Shown here piece by piece: positions 34,034 to 45,875 of a stretch of DNA of 64,000 bases. The stretch's first letter is position 1. Every line of letters starts with the position of its first letter. The position numbers and the translations under genes are program-made. This DNA is from Microbotryomycetes sp. JL201 (lineage: Eukaryota; Basidiomycota; Microbotryomycetes). A model generated the notes under the pieces. The model searched no databases, was not told where the DNA came from, and saw only the letters and a program-made list of their open reading frames with translations. The stretch spans positions 62,001 through 126,000 of the forward strand of contig JAQYUZ010000042.1 of NCBI GenBank assembly GCA_033819885.1, read 5' to 3'.

Positions 34034-35245
34034 TTAGCACTGCGCAGTGTATAGATAATGTCAGTTGCTGTGATCAGAACTATAACATGCACACAACAGG
34101 GACCCACCTCGGGATGCTCGGAGGCACGCGAGTTGAGAATGAGCGCGACAATCAAGCCGTACAAGCCCAACACCTCGGCAAAAATGAGAATCAAGACCAC
34201 TGCAAGGACGAGTAGCGATTCGATCAGCAATGCATCTACGATCATACGAAGAACAAGAAACTCACTTCCGACAAACACGCGCGACTGCGTGACAAGATGA
34301 GAAGATTTGAGTGCGTGAGAAATCTAGGGGGGCGCGCACTCTACTGACCTGTTGAGCGACACCTCGTACGCCTGCATCACCAACGATACCGATGGCGAAA
34401 CCGGCCGACAAACCGGCGAGGCCGACCGAGAGACCGGCGCCGAGCTGGACAAATCCAGTGTACAGGGCCATTGGCGACTTGATTTCACCCGAAATGAGCA
34501 CCGACACGACGAGACCGTAAATCTGTCACCGTTCGTGGATTGGATACGTCAGCTTATGCGGATAACCTGCTTCTCGTGTGAGAAATTAGGCGAGGAGGAC
34601 AGCTCACAGCGATGATACCAGCCATGACGACTGGAATGATACACTTCATCATGAGATCTGGCCTGAGAACACCCATGGCGGCGATGCCAACGCCAGACTT
34701 GGAGGTGCCGTATGATGCACCGATGCCTGCGAGTGAGATCGAGCGGAACAAAGAGTTTGAGAGGATCAGCCGACCATGATTGCGTCCGTGCAAACATCGC
34801 AAGCGATCGTCGTGTCGGACTGACAGGTGAACACGATGGCGGCCGTGCAGCCCCTGCAACGCGCGGCCATCGTCAGATGGCTGTGATACGGTGATAGCTA
34901 GAAATTGAATTGCTGCTTACATTGCGCCGAAGAAAGGCGAGTAGATCTGTCAAGCACACGGGCACGAACAAGCGGTCAGCGTGTTGCGGGCGCGTCACTC
35001 TCTGTGGCAGACAGCTAGCACGCGACATCACTTACGGGGCATCCCTCTGAGAACGGTCTGCAAGCAACGAGACAAGAAGTGGTGGTCAGCTCGCCGTTCT
35101 TGATGCGCCAGGCGCGGATCGTCATGTGCGTCGTCGCCGTCAACCTCGTCGTCACAACGCGTGCAATACACAGCGTCCGCATCGGAGCGTAGACCAAGAG
35201 ACGCTTCATGTAGACATGCATGTACACTCACGAGACGTCAGACAT
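34034..35245 (-). CDS. VMA3: V-type proton ATPase proteolipid subunit c
   Basis: Subunit c forms the rotating membrane ring of the vacuolar proton pump. Nine exons (35245-35232, 35057-35036, 34946-34921, 34853-34825, 34726-34608, 34522-34349, 34284-34266, 34199-34108, 34039-34034) build 166 residues, exactly the family length. The sequence runs [20 protein letters not shown], then [40 protein letters not shown] and [20 protein letters not shown], with the proton-carrying Glu in IFAEVLG of helix 4. The last coding exon is just Cys-stop (TGC TAA), giving the usual C-terminal Cys. Four exons are under 30 nt. Vma3 and the related Vma11 are similar; the length and end favour Vma3. Confidence 0.93.
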
Positions 35246-35782
35246 GGCGGGGATCGGGAACGGCGTCGGTGGCACAAAGACTCGGACGGGTCCTGCGCGC
35301 GCGAGGCACAGGCGCTTCCGTCTGCCATGACTGCAGCCATCAGACCAGACAGTCGTGTATCCTTACTGTTTATGCTTGCAGCCAGACAGTGTTATGAAAA
35401 ATGTATTTTCCAACTACCCAAAGCCTGGACGTTGCGAGCGTTTCGCCTGTTGACTGTCTCAGTGCGGAACACCGAATCGTCTTCAAAACCGGCCCTCGTT
35501 GACCAGGACAGCAAAGTGTCTCACGCATGCTTCTTCCGCGCCGGTGCAGGTGACCGCACGTGGTCGCAATTCTTTGCCACCCGCAACTGAAGACAACCTT
35601 ATAACATGACAACAGGCGAGAAGAATCTGTTATACAAGATGTTTCCGAATTCCGCATGTAGAGGAGATGTTCAGCAACGGGTTTTAAGAGAGACAGGCCG
35701 GCGCAAGGTCCCAAAGTCCATGCTTTTATATCCTGCCAAATATAAGATCAGTCCAATGCTTCCCTTGACAATACGTTTAGAC
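35246..35782. other. Intergenic stretch, V-ATPase subunit c promoter
   Basis: About 540 bases between the V-ATPase start and the DCAF7-like stop, both minus strand. A 114-codon minus open frame at 35714-35370 has odd composition and no motif, so I do not call it. Nothing else was seen. Confidence 0.4.
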
Positions 35783-37356
35783 TCACCTCAGACACCTGAC
35801 AACTTTGCCACATCCGGCCGCAACCCAATCACCGCCGCTAGCCCAAGCGACCGCGTTCACTTCAGACGGTGCAGAGTAGGCCATGACAGGAGCAGATATC
35901 GTCTTAGGTTGTGCTGGCTGTGTTCTCGATCCAGAGCTAGATTGTTGCGGTGTCGCGATGTTTGACGAGAGGTCCCACAGCAAGAGAGTGCAGTCATCGG
36001 CTAGGCGCAACATGTCGTGTGTCAGATGATCTGAAAACTCCCTGTGGTCTCGTTCTCGAGCTCACAGCATGTTGCCAGGCATCCTGGCCCGCCCGATTCG
36101 CCACTACCTCCAGCCATCGTGGACCCTCCCCATGCCATGCCGTTCACCGCTCCTTGATGAGATTTGAGTTCCAACACAGGCACTCCAGGACTTCGAATGT
36201 CGAGAATCTGGACATCCGACGAGTCTGCGTGACAGACGGAGACGTAGGATGGCGCATGAGGAGAGAATGCTAATCTAAGCAGAGGCGAAGGTGGAGATGC
36301 GGGCGCGCCGCTCTTGTTACTTGGGTTCGGAGAGGTCGGAGTCACACCATTGTCCTTTGTACTAGTCCCCCCGGTTGTCGCGCCATTCGATGCCGGTGCG
36401 GGTGCCGTTGCCTCGTACAAGATTGTTGAGTGCTCGAGGGATCGCAGGTCAAACATTCGCACAGACCCGTCTGCACCAACTGACGCGAAGATATCTTTTG
36501 ATGCCGGCGACCATGCCACGTCGTACACTTCGCGGTCGTGGGCGATCAGTTGCGTCACAGGCGTGCCATTTGAGATGTCCCACACTGTGCAAGTCTGTCG
36601 ACCATTCCTACATCAGCAAGTCGATACGCAGTACATGACGATAAACTTCACTGTATCAATCGATGACGTGACAATGTGGGTCGGCTCTAGTGCAGACCAC
36701 GAAAAGCTGGTCAGAGGCGCCGAGAACTCGGCTTTCGACTATACCGAGTGATTTCAGTAAGGAGAATCATACTGTCTCGGGCTCTCGCTTACATTCGCCA
36801 GCGCCGCCCTCTGCAAGAGTCTGTGACCTGTGCTCACGTCCGTCTGTCCAATAAACTTTGCTTTACTTGCTGCGCTCGGTCCGCTGTCGTCTTGCACAAG
36901 ATCCCATAGTCTGAGACAGTCACTGCTCGTCGCCACCATTTCTCTCGTGACTTCCCCAGTCGTTCCTGCTGCAGCTGCTTGAATGGTCGCGCTCAGCTTT
37001 GGCGGCGAGAACCTGACCGCGCTCGGTGGATACGGGTGACTCGCGCGGGCCACATTCGTAAAAGCGGATCCTATCCTGATCCGTTGCCCGTCTGCTGTTT
37101 TTGCATATGAACTTTCCGCATTCTGAGCATCACTGTCGTCACCGCCAGGACCAACGTTCGTGTCGTCGTCCTCGAGCTCGAGCACAGCGGTATCGATGGC
37201 TGCAATGGTTAGACTGTTTGCGTCTGCGCCTCTGGACTCGTTGTATGAACCAACGGCGAGCTTGAGTGAGGAAGTTGACGTGCCAAGTGGGGAGAACGCC
37301 AGCGCGAACGTTGGCACGTCAGAATAGTAGTCGAGCACGGTCGGCGCCCTGTCCAT
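35783..37356 (-). CDS. WD40 protein of the DCAF7/WDR68 (AN11) family
   Basis: DCAF7/WDR68 is a WD40 scaffold that binds DYRK-type kinases and CUL4-DDB1. The four exons (37356-36793, 36738-36652, 36594-36066, 36000-35783) give 465 residues; animal members have about 340, and the excess lies in low-complexity inserts (Asp/Ala-rich near residue 60, Thr/Ser/Pro-rich near residue 300). Family marks in order are PTFALAFSPLG, SSDCLRLWDL, APLTSFSWSALEPTHIVTSS, TCTVWDISNGTPVTQLIAHD, EVYDVAWSPASKDIFASVGA, GSVRMFDLRSLEHSTILYE, CSDDCTLLLWDL and a short C-terminal EVNAVAWASGGDWVAAGCG. Junctions preserve WD repeats. The ortholog call rests on the Leu-Glu-His-Ser-Thr-Ile-Leu-Tyr-Glu block. Confidence 0.88.
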
Positions 37357-37810
37357 GAGCAGCTCGAGTCAGCAAGTTTGCTCGTGAAAACGAAATGATA
37401 GCGCAAGCCGGCAACGAGCAGCACAGAATCGGACCGGCAGCACAAAGCCGCTCAGACGGAGCACACGGCGACACTCGGAGCGATGCAATCTCACATTTGT
37501 TCAGCCTCCGAACTGAGTGGAACAGATGAGCTGCAAGCGAGTGCGTTTTAGTGCAGTCGGGCACAAACGATCCAAACGCAATCGGGGCCTGAGCACAACC
37601 GAAACTAGTGCTTGCGTGAATCTATAGTATGTCGCAGGTCAGAATCCAAATACAGTTGGAGTTCTTACCACTTGTGCGCGGTGTTTTTCGGTACAAAAAT
37701 CTACAAAGGTCACGTGAGGGCCGAGGACGCGTAGGATCTGCTTGTCTCGACGCCACATTGGCGAGTTCGAGCCGCACGAGCGGTGCAGATTGCGCTTCTG
37801 ATTGGCTGTG
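37357..37810. promoter_or_regulatory. Divergent promoter region, DCAF7-like and RNase III-like genes
   Basis: 454 bases between opposing start codons. A short plus-strand frame from an ATG at 37629 has no support. No clear TATA box. Confidence 0.35.
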
Positions 37811-39110
37811 ATGCACCTTCGACTGGCTACCGGAGTCACTGTAGCTGCTCATCAGCTCGGACCGCGGGTGGCACGAACCCATTCAGCCTCAAGGGCGGTG
37901 ACAGCGATAGTATCGGCCGATCGGCGTTGCAAATTTGCTCAATATCAGCCATATAAACTCTACGACGTGCGCAAGACTTTATCTACGTGCTCGGTCCGCC
38001 GCTCTGGAGAACAAAGGCGCTCGGTCGTGGCTTGTACGAATTGCATAACGGTCTTGCAAAGTCCGCTGGCGAAGTCTCGACAACACCTGAGACTCGAAAC
38101 CCCGACCAACCTGCCTTCTCTTTCCGCTCACTCGTCAGAAGTCTTCCGGTCAAGTCAGAGCCGGACAATATCACCTGGTGTCGAGCACTTTGAGAGGCTT
38201 GAATTTATCGGTGATCGCATTCTCAACCTGATTGCAAGTCAGGTTGCTTTAACGCTGGAGCCTAGTCAAGGCGGTACCTTGAAGAAGGAGCAAAAAATGT
38301 CAGTAGCACAAATCCCGTCCGATCGCAATCCGGTCGGACACCCTCGGCGTCACGCATACTTGTCTTCTCACTAGCCAAGACCGCCTGATACAAGGGACTG
38401 TGGCTGCCGACATTGCGAAGCGATACGACTTTCAAGACAAGCTCAAGCCACTGGCATCCAATCCAAAGTTGCTAGCAGACAGGTTCGAGAGCTTCATTGG
38501 CGCGCTGTACCTCGAGCAAGGTTCGAACGCAGTGAGCGCATTCTTGACGCCTCTTTTCAGAGATGCTTTGGCAGAGTCAGGCCTCGTGCCGATCCCACAG
38601 CCGACTACTATGACTTTGTCTGTATCTCAAGGGCCTCTGCCGTCAGCGTTCGGGCCAAAGATGACTATGAAAGCAAAAAGAGTAGCGAGAAAAATTCAGG
38701 CGAAGGCGGAAAAAGCGGCTGCAATCAGGACAAAACAGCTAGCGGCGGAAGCCAATACGGGGTTCGCGGCAAGCAAAGCTTGCGCAAAGCAGAAGGCGAG
38801 CCCTATCAAATACGGTGAGCGGAATCGGTCGAACCGGCCGCGCTACACATCTGGCTGATGCATTGAACGCGCAGAACCCCTGGAATACCCAAGCCTTCAA
38901 GCGGCAGCAGGCTCATTCGTAAATGACCTCAAAGCAAAGTCCTACCTGCAGTACTACAGAAAGACAGCAAACAGACATTCGTTTTCGCCGCCTGGATACA
39001 GGCCCGTTGGTTTACCTCGAAAGAGCCCTGCGAGCGAGAAAACGGTGACGGCGCTGCTTCTATTGGCTGTCGAAGCGGGTTCTGTCAAGATCGAGTCAGG
39101 GACGAGATGA
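37811..39110 (+). CDS. RNase III-domain protein, probably mitochondrial
   Basis: The three exons (37811-38298, 38375-38814, 38875-39110) give 387 residues. The N-terminus (MHLRLATGVTVAAHQLGPRV) is Arg-rich without acidic residues, like a mitochondrial targeting peptide. The RNase III core shows the signature FERLEFIGDRILNLIASQ, then QDRLIQGTVAADIAKRYDF and LADRFESFIGALYLEQG. Both acidic metal-binding pairs of true RNase III (E/D in the signature, D/E in LADRFE) are present. The part after the domain is Lys/Ala-rich and then novel; I see no double-stranded RNA-binding domain. It may be a mitochondrial ribosomal large-subunit protein of the mL44/mL57 kind or a free nuclease. The third exon is supported by frame alone. 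Confidence 0.78.
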
Positions 39111-39155
39111 TTCGATTTAATTTCTCTTATGATCATGCTGTAGTACCAAAACGTT

Positions 39156-40749
39156 TCACTCTAATCTGGCAGCGACTCGGGCCTGGAATTCGTCGTTTGA
39201 CATGTGGTATCGCTTTTGCTGACCAATCGAAAGCTGCGTTGGGCTGACATGTAAATGAGAAGAGTCAAGCTGCATGACCTGGTGCATGTGCCAACGCCAC
39301 ATCTCCCATGCTTTCTTCGGTATCGATTTGATCTGATCCGTAACCGCGAACTGTTCTTCGGAGAGAAAAATAAAGTCAGAGGCGCATTCTGGGACTGAGA
39401 GGATTCGAGACTTGCGCTGCAACAAGCCCCAACGGCAAGGAGGGTCAACCAAGCGCGTGCAAGCAATCCGGCGTTCTTGAACCTGGCTTCAAGGCTAGTC
39501 GGATCGCCTTGTTGATTAGTCTTGAAGAGGAAGTGTCCCAAAGGCGTATGTATCAGACCAGTCAAGTTCCTCAAGACATTGTGTGCTTCTGAAAGAAACA
39601 CACGAATGCTGAAGGTCAAACTGCCTACGTTTTTTGCCGCATGAGAGAAAAACTGTCAGCCATCACCTGTTCGAGCGTACCTCCGCCCAATCTCTACCTT
39701 GAGCTTCCTCGTCAGCTGGTGGAAAGAGCTATTCGTGGCCCAATCACCGATCAATTATGAGTGGCGTTCAAGAATCAATGAAGGCGCACCTGGTACATTG
39801 GATGATCTCGTGCCAGGCTCTTGCTGTTGAACGTCTCGCTCAAATATTCGAAAAGCTGTCTCCTCTCCTGATAGCTCGCTTTGTCACCCTGAACGTCTCT
39901 CAGTGTAGCGAGATGAAGTACTTTTGGCCTAATTTGTCGATAGTACCGGCGCGACACCTTTTCCACTTTCACCAAGATTGAAGTGCTGCATCTGAAAAGG
40001 GGTATGATCTTGATGTTGCCGGCACAAAGATCCAAAAAATGGCCGATAATCCAATCGGAATCAACCAAGGTCATTTGCGCCTCGCCAAGTTGCAGTCGAG
40101 GTAGATCTCGAGACCATGGCTCCGCATCAGCAGAGATGAGTGCATCAATACAGGGCCTGCAAATAGTGCTTGCGGTCGTCACCACGATGCCTTTGTGTTC
40201 GAATACGCGCTTAGGACCAAAGTGTTGCAACAAAGCGTTCAGGACGCTGACTCGGCAATAAAATTGGAAGAGACGAGCAAGACCTTGCTCCGTCTTGCTG
40301 TCTTTTGGGAGCGCTCTGGTCTCGTTCAAAAACTTGATTACGTCGGACGTCATTGGCGATTCGCGAGGAAGATGTTCGAGCACGAGATTGTCCAGATTTT
40401 GGAAAACGTTATACAGTGCTGTCCCAAAATGCTCGTCGTGCAGGCAAAGAAAGAGAATTCGAGCTTCGTGGACTGCATCTCCAGAAGTCGACTCGCTCGA
40501 CGCTATCGGCCTATTTCGGAATTGATCAATTTTGGCCGCATAGTTGAGTATGCTGAATCTTGCTTGATTGAGGAATTCCCAGCGGTCAGTGTCGTCCGCC
40601 TTGTATGGGATGGGCATCTGTCCGCCGTAGCCATCGCCGAGCAAAAGGTTGCTCAAAGCATAGATGATCGTGCCCCAGTTGACAGGGCTGGAGGCGGCTG
40701 ACTGGCCGACTCGGACGAGATGGTGCACTGAATCTCCATTCGTCGCCAT
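39156..40749 (-). CDS. Unrecognised protein
   Basis: I do not recognise this protein. A long first exon from ATG 40749 starts MATNGDSVHHLVRVGQSAAS and includes ILFLCLHDEHFGTALYNVF, LARLFQFYCRVSVLNALLQH, a Cys pair in TICRPCIDALISAD and DSDWIIGHFLDLCAGN. It continues through short exons (LFPPADEEAQ, then SLTFSIRVFLSEAHNVLRNL and HFLFKTNQQGDPTSLEARF) to a C-terminal block reading KKAWEMWRWHMHQVMQLDSS and ending FQARVAARLE. One junction near 39450 is unresolved. An upstream frame from ATG 40957 carries CLFCETPLFTG and may be a further 5' exon with a CxxC pair. It is convergent with the RNase III-like gene, 45 bases apart. Confidence 0.45.
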
Positions 40750-41273
40750 AATGTTGCAACGGAACGATGAAGAAGGAACCGACCAAAGATCCGCAAAAGT
40801 ATAACTTTCCACCGCGGACAAGCGCCGTAGGCTCCTGAACGTGACTCCGATGCAGCATAGCGTTTGAACCCGTGAACAGAGGCGTCTCACAAAAAAGACA
40901 GATTGCGCGCAAATACGCTCTATAGTCACGTGTGTTGCGAACAAGTCGCCACGTCATGACGCTGTAAGGTCACACCGCGTAGTGTACGATGGCATCGAGC
41001 CCAAGTTCGAGCTGCTCTGCAGCGTCCTAGCGGTGCTATCAATGCATGAGACTGGCGATTACCAAGCAATGGCGCGCCAAGCCTGCGTGCACAGACAGGG
41101 GGCCTCGGACTGCGTGGCGTGCGAGACCTCGAATGATGCAGGATGACAGCAACAGCATCAGAATATGTGTGATTGACAGCGTTTCCCAGCTTTTTTCATG
41201 ATTGCGCGCGTGCAGGAGAAGCAGGACGAATCGGACACTCGACTTGTTGTCTCACTCAACACTCCTTGCCACC
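40750..41273. other. Divergent region before the CYSTM gene
   Basis: About 520 bases. The left 200 bases may hold a 5' exon of the unknown minus-strand gene; the remainder is the CYSTM gene promoter. No repeat or RNA gene was noticed. Confidence 0.35.
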
Positions 41274-41959
41274 ATGTCGAACCAAGCCTACTACGGCGGC
41301 GGTAACAACAACTATAATCCGAACCAGCAGTGTAAGTCTGGCGCGGCAGAGGAAGATGCTTCGTGCGCGTGTGTTGCACCGCCTCGGTGACTCTGGTCTT
41401 TGTGGGCGCCTGCGTGCCCAACCATGAGACCACATGACACGGCCACAATGCTACACTCTTCAGTTGTCCTGTCGTCGATCATCTGCACATGCTGACCTGC
41501 TCGCTTCTGGCAGACGGCGCACCCCAGCAGCCGCAACAAGCTTACGGCGCCGACAAGGGCTACTACGGCCCGCCACAAGGCCAACAGGGCGGCTACTACC
41601 CTCAACAACAGCAACAGTACCCCCCTCAGGTGAGGAGAATGCGCAAGGATATCTGCGTCGTCTCTCCGGACCCGCATTGACGATGCTCCGTTGCGCGCCC
41701 AGCAGCCCTACGGAGGCGGAGGATATCAGCAACAGCCCCAGATGGTTTACGTTCAACCCCAACAAGACCGTGGCGGAGGAGGCAACTGCTGCCTCGCATG
41801 GTGAGTGGCGACACGGCCGGACTCGCAACAGTGGCGTATCCCTTGGCGCAGCCTGTACGCTTATCGTTGGATCTGATTGCTGATCGTCATATTTGTCTTG
41901 TTTGCGCCAATAGTTGCGCAGGTTTCGCCGCCTGCTTGTGCCTCGACGCAATCTTCTAG
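41274..41959 (+). CDS. CYSTM-domain small membrane protein, Gln/Tyr/Gly-rich
   Basis: CYSTM proteins are small stress-related proteins whose C-terminal Cys-rich helix associates with membranes. Four exons (41274-41331, 41514-41629, 41703-41800, 41914-41959) give 105 residues. The first 80 residues are low complexity (MSNQAYYGGGNNNYNPNQQY, then repeated YGP/PQQ units). The C-terminal motif is GGGGNCCLACCAGFAACLCL followed by DAIF-stop, the typical CYSTM ending. The introns of 182, 73 and 113 nt are longer than most here. No signal peptide; tail insertion is inferred from the family. Confidence 0.82.
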
Positions 41960-42130
41960 ACGCGCCTGCGATGGTAGCACACCGCAACAGACAATATAAT
42001 CGATTGACCACCGTCTGCGCTCGCTAGAGCTGATCAACTTTTCTGATTTCACACCTGTCATGCTCTGTATTTGCCTTCTCCTCTTTTCATGTGTCAAATG
42101 CTACGAACCAGTTGCGAATATATCTTCCGG

Positions 42131-42153
42131 GGCGCGCCGCGCCGCGCCGCGCC
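42131..42153. repeat. Short GCGCC tandem repeat
   Basis: GCGCC is repeated about four times head to tail in the space between the CYSTM and chorismate mutase genes, both of which end here. It may be a simple repeat or a 3' processing feature; nothing more can be said. Confidence 0.7.
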
Positions 42154-42209
42154 ATGCAAACTCTTCGGAAGGTTCACGTACGGCTACAGGTGTCTGAAGT
42201 TGGCGAAAT

Positions 42210-43462
42210 TTATTTCGAGTTTGCGAGCTTGTCGATTTCCTCAGGCGACAAGCCATCGAGCCTGTGCAACAGGTACTCGACCTCAAGACGTCAAGAAGGA
42301 AGTCCATCAGTCAGGCGCTCGTCGACTAGCGCGTTCATGACCGTGGACCGACCTCTACTTCTTTTGTCAACGGAATGATGTAATCTCGATACAATTTGAC
42401 CACTTCGTCGACATCGACTTTCGTCTTGCCCTCGTCCTTGATCGGTTCTCCATCCGGACCGAGCTCTGCACCGTACCACTTTGCTTTTTTCTCGAGCCTC
42501 ACGAGCAAAGCCTTTTCGACGGCAGGCTTGGTGATTAGGCCTTCGAGCGCTTGAGGGTTTGGGTTTAGAATGTGAGGAATAAAGTCGGAAGGCTTGTCGA
42601 GGAATTTCGACTCGGACACAAACATGCCTGTGTTTTCCGTTTTCATTTAAAAAGTCGATCTTTCAGGGCTACCTTCTCGTTTCCAACTGACCACAATGGA
42701 TCCTGCGCGAGACAGCCTGTAGACATTCAACGTCCCTGACTGCGGCCGATCCATAGTTGCCGTCGTCATTCTCTGTTCCCAATTGAGTCGTGATGGACTT
42801 TGTAATGACGGGCACGACCGAGTTGATGTAAAATTCGAGGATCTGATCATTAACGTTGACCGAATTAGGGTACAATAGCGTTGGGTAATCGAGCGGGGGC
42901 AGGATGGGTTCTGGAAGTTGTGACCTTGGTGTAAAAGGATGTTCATCTGGGCTGTGTGTTGCGCAATGAATGCAAGACTCTAGCACGGCCGTGCGACGCC
43001 GCCGCTTATTTCAGGCGCCACTGACCTTTCGTACCGCCTGACGCGGGCTGCGAGTGCAATCGCGGGATCAGCACCTGACTGGCGCCACCGACAAGCCCGT
43101 GATACTGACCGTGGACCGACTCTGTCTCTTTGATGAACCACTCGAGCCAAGATCCGCTGAAGCCGTTCTTGTGCAAAACGTCTGCGAACCCATTCTTGTC
43201 ATAAATGCGTGGATTATGTGCAAACTGAGCTCGTTCGATCAGGACTGTGCGTATACGTGTGTGTTAGCTTTCCTTGACGCGCTGGACGAGTGTGGTTTCG
43301 GTCTAGCGACTGACGAAAGATGATGGTGTCTTCGAGCCTGACGAGCGTCCGTCGGATCTGTCATGACAGGATTAGTCTGTGTGACGGGGCTTGCTGTGCG
43401 TTCGTGTGACTGACGTTGTCGAGGTTGAGCGGGTCAGCCTTGGCAGACTGCTGCCCGGTCAT
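42210..43462 (-). CDS. ARO7: Chorismate mutase (AroQ, eukaryotic)
   Basis: Chorismate mutase rearranges chorismate to prephenate, the branch to Phe and Tyr. Seven exons (43462-43415, 43357-43315, 43244-43110, 43047-43026, 42951-42692, 42627-42353, 42281-42210) give 284 residues, near the family length. Family marks in order are [131 protein letters not shown] and [19 protein letters not shown]. The first five donors are all GTCAGT, the sixth GTCGGT. The 22-nt fourth exon is essential for frame. Eukaryotic members are usually controlled by Tyr and Trp; the sequence alone does not prove that here. Confidence 0.95.
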
Positions 43463-43721
43463 GAAGCTGTGCACGCGATGGCTTGCCGAGTCAGCTCATG
43501 CATGCGAGCTGTTCGTGCCCGAGCTCACTTCATCATCGAGCGATTGCACCGGCGTTTGCGGCTGAGCCGAAAGCCAGTCGCGTCGTGAGGCCTGAGCGCG
43601 TGCCCGTCCGGGGCTGAGCCGCGTGACGCGGCGGGGTGGCCCGATCGGGGTGTGAGCTCAGAAAGACTCGCAGCGTCGTCGCTCGTGCCGGCACACGCCC
43701 ATCCAACCCCGCTTGGCTGCC

Positions 43722-45875
43722 ATGTTGTCCCGAGTGGCCCGCGGAGCATTCCGCCGTGCATCGGTGAGTTGTTTTCGGGCGTCAGGTATGCAGTGCATGT
43801 ACATGTTCGCACTCGGCGACGGCGCGCACAGGCGGGCCAACCACAACGCGCTCAACTGCATGCCCATGCGGGCTCGGTGCAGCCAGTGTGCTCGCGCACA
43901 CACGCACTCACGACGAGCATCGAACATCCGAGCTCGTTTGCGCCTCACCGGAAGCACACACGCCCTCGCACGAACCCGGACGCGGCCGACACCGAACGCA
44001 CGCATGTTCACACCGCTGAACAGTCTCAGTCGTGCTCGGGATGGCCTCTGTGGTACTTTCGGGCATCACCAGTGTGCTTGAAGACCGTATGAGCGCGCAA
44101 GTGTCGCTTCTGCGGTGCACCGCGTCATTAAAGCCGATCGCTCGATTTGCGTTGCATCGTCATGCAGCGAACGGCGACCGCAAGGCGCGCGAGTCGTTTT
44201 CTTGCGCTCAGATTCCTGTTCTCGCCGTCCCGGGCCAAAGGCGTAACGCCCTGCAGCCCTCGCCTCGCCGTAGCGAACCGCGTCTTTTTGCAGCGACGCT
44301 CTTGAAATGCATCACTGACTCGGCGTTGCTCTCATGACAGCCTGTGCAGTTCAGAGCACTCGCAACGGCAGTGCCCGCACCCACAACCCAGATTTCAACC
44401 CTGCCAAACGGCCTCACGGTCGCCACAGAGTCGCACCCGCACGCCTCAACCGCCACTGTCGGTGTTTGGATCGATGCCGGCTCACGGGCAGAGACAGACA
44501 AGACGTCCGGCACGGCTCACTTTCTCGAACACATGGCGTTCAAGGGCACCGGCAAACGATCACAGCACCAACTCGAGCTCGAGGTTGAGAACCTCGGTGC
44601 TCACTTGAACGCATACACTTCGCGCGAACAGACTGTTTACTACGCCAAGGCGTTCAAGCAAGATGTCGACAAGAGCGTCGAGATCATCTCCGACATTCTG
44701 CAGGGCTCAAAGCTCGAGGGCGGCGCCATCGAGCGTGAGCGCGACGTTATCCTGCGCGAGCAGGAAGAGGTCGACAAGCAGATCGAGGAGGTCGTCTTTG
44801 ACCAGTTGCACGCTGTTGCATTCCAAGGTGCGTCTCGAAACGTTTTCGTAGAGTTGTCCACGCTCACTCACACTCGCAACCTTTGGCAGGCCAACCTCTC
44901 GGCCGAACAATTCTTGGCCCCAAGGAGAACATCCTCTCGATCCAGCGCGACGATCTTGCCAACTACATCAAGACCAACTACAAGGCCGACCGCATGGTTC
45001 TTGTTGGTGCCGGTGGCATCGAACACTCGGCCTTGGTCGACTTGGCCAACAAGCACTTTGGCAACCTTCCCGTCTCGTCAAACCCGCTCCCGCTTGGCAC
45101 GTCCACGTCACCCAAGAGCGATTTCGTCGGCGCCGAGGTCCGCATCCGTGATGACACAATGTCGACGGCCAACATTGCCATCGCCGTTGAGGGCGTCGGC
45201 TGGAACTCGCCTGACTATTACCCAATGCTCGTCATGCAGTCCATCTTTGGCAACTGGGACCGCTCGCTTGGCTCGCAAGGCCTGTTGTCGTCCAAGTTGT
45301 CGCACATCATCTCGTCCAACAACCTCGCCAACTCGTTCATGTCGTTCTCAACTTCGTACTCGGACACTGGCTTGTGGGGCATCTACCTCGTTTCGGAGAA
45401 CATCATGAACCTTGACGACTTGACACACTTTACGATGAAGGAGTGGCAACGCATGTCAACTGCACCACAGGAGGGTGAAGTCGAGAGGGCAAAGTCGCAA
45501 TTGAAGGCGAGCTTGCTGCTCGGCCTTGATGGCTCAACCGCCGTTGCAGAAGATATCGGTCGACAGATTGTCACGAGCGGCAAGAGGATGACGCCGAAGG
45601 AGATCGAGGCCGCTATTGACGCCGTCAACGTTAACGAGATCCAGAGGGTCGCACAAAAATACCTGTGGGACAAGGATGTGAGTCGACATCAGAGAGAAAT
45701 ACCGGGACCTCGTTTGCTGACTCTTGTCTTACAGATTTCTGTCGCATCTGTTGGTCGCGTCGAGGGTGTTCTGTCCTACGACCGTGAGTGTTCTAGACCG
45801 TGTTCATCCCGTTCAATCTGACCAACATTGACTCTTCCAGGTATGCGCGCTGGCATGGCTTCGCTCCTGTGGTAG
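43722..45875 (+). CDS. MAS1: Mitochondrial processing peptidase, beta subunit
   Basis: This is the catalytic M16 metallopeptidase subunit that removes presequences from imported mitochondrial proteins. Five exons (43722-43763, 44350-44827, 44890-45677, 45735-45783, 45841-45875) give 463 residues, as expected. Exon 1 is only 14 codons and encodes the start of the presequence ([14 protein letters not shown]). The inverted zinc motif is [15 protein letters not shown], with the distal Glu region at [14 protein letters not shown]. Other marks are [20 protein letters not shown] and [20 protein letters not shown], and the C-terminal [11 protein letters not shown]. The first intron is 586 nt, roughly ten times the local norm; the others are 57-62 nt. 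Confidence 0.95.

Noticed and set aside
35370-35714. Minus-strand 114-codon frame as a gene
   Set aside because: Unusual composition with scattered Cys, no recognisable motif and no supporting context.
37629-37810. Short plus-strand frame before the RNase III-like gene
   Set aside because: Ends before the real start, no intron joins it in frame, and it lies in the divergent promoter.
22618-43462. Aromatic amino-acid gene cluster (ARO8-type and ARO7 in one window)
   Set aside because: They are about 18 kb apart with unrelated genes between, so linkage is probably chance.
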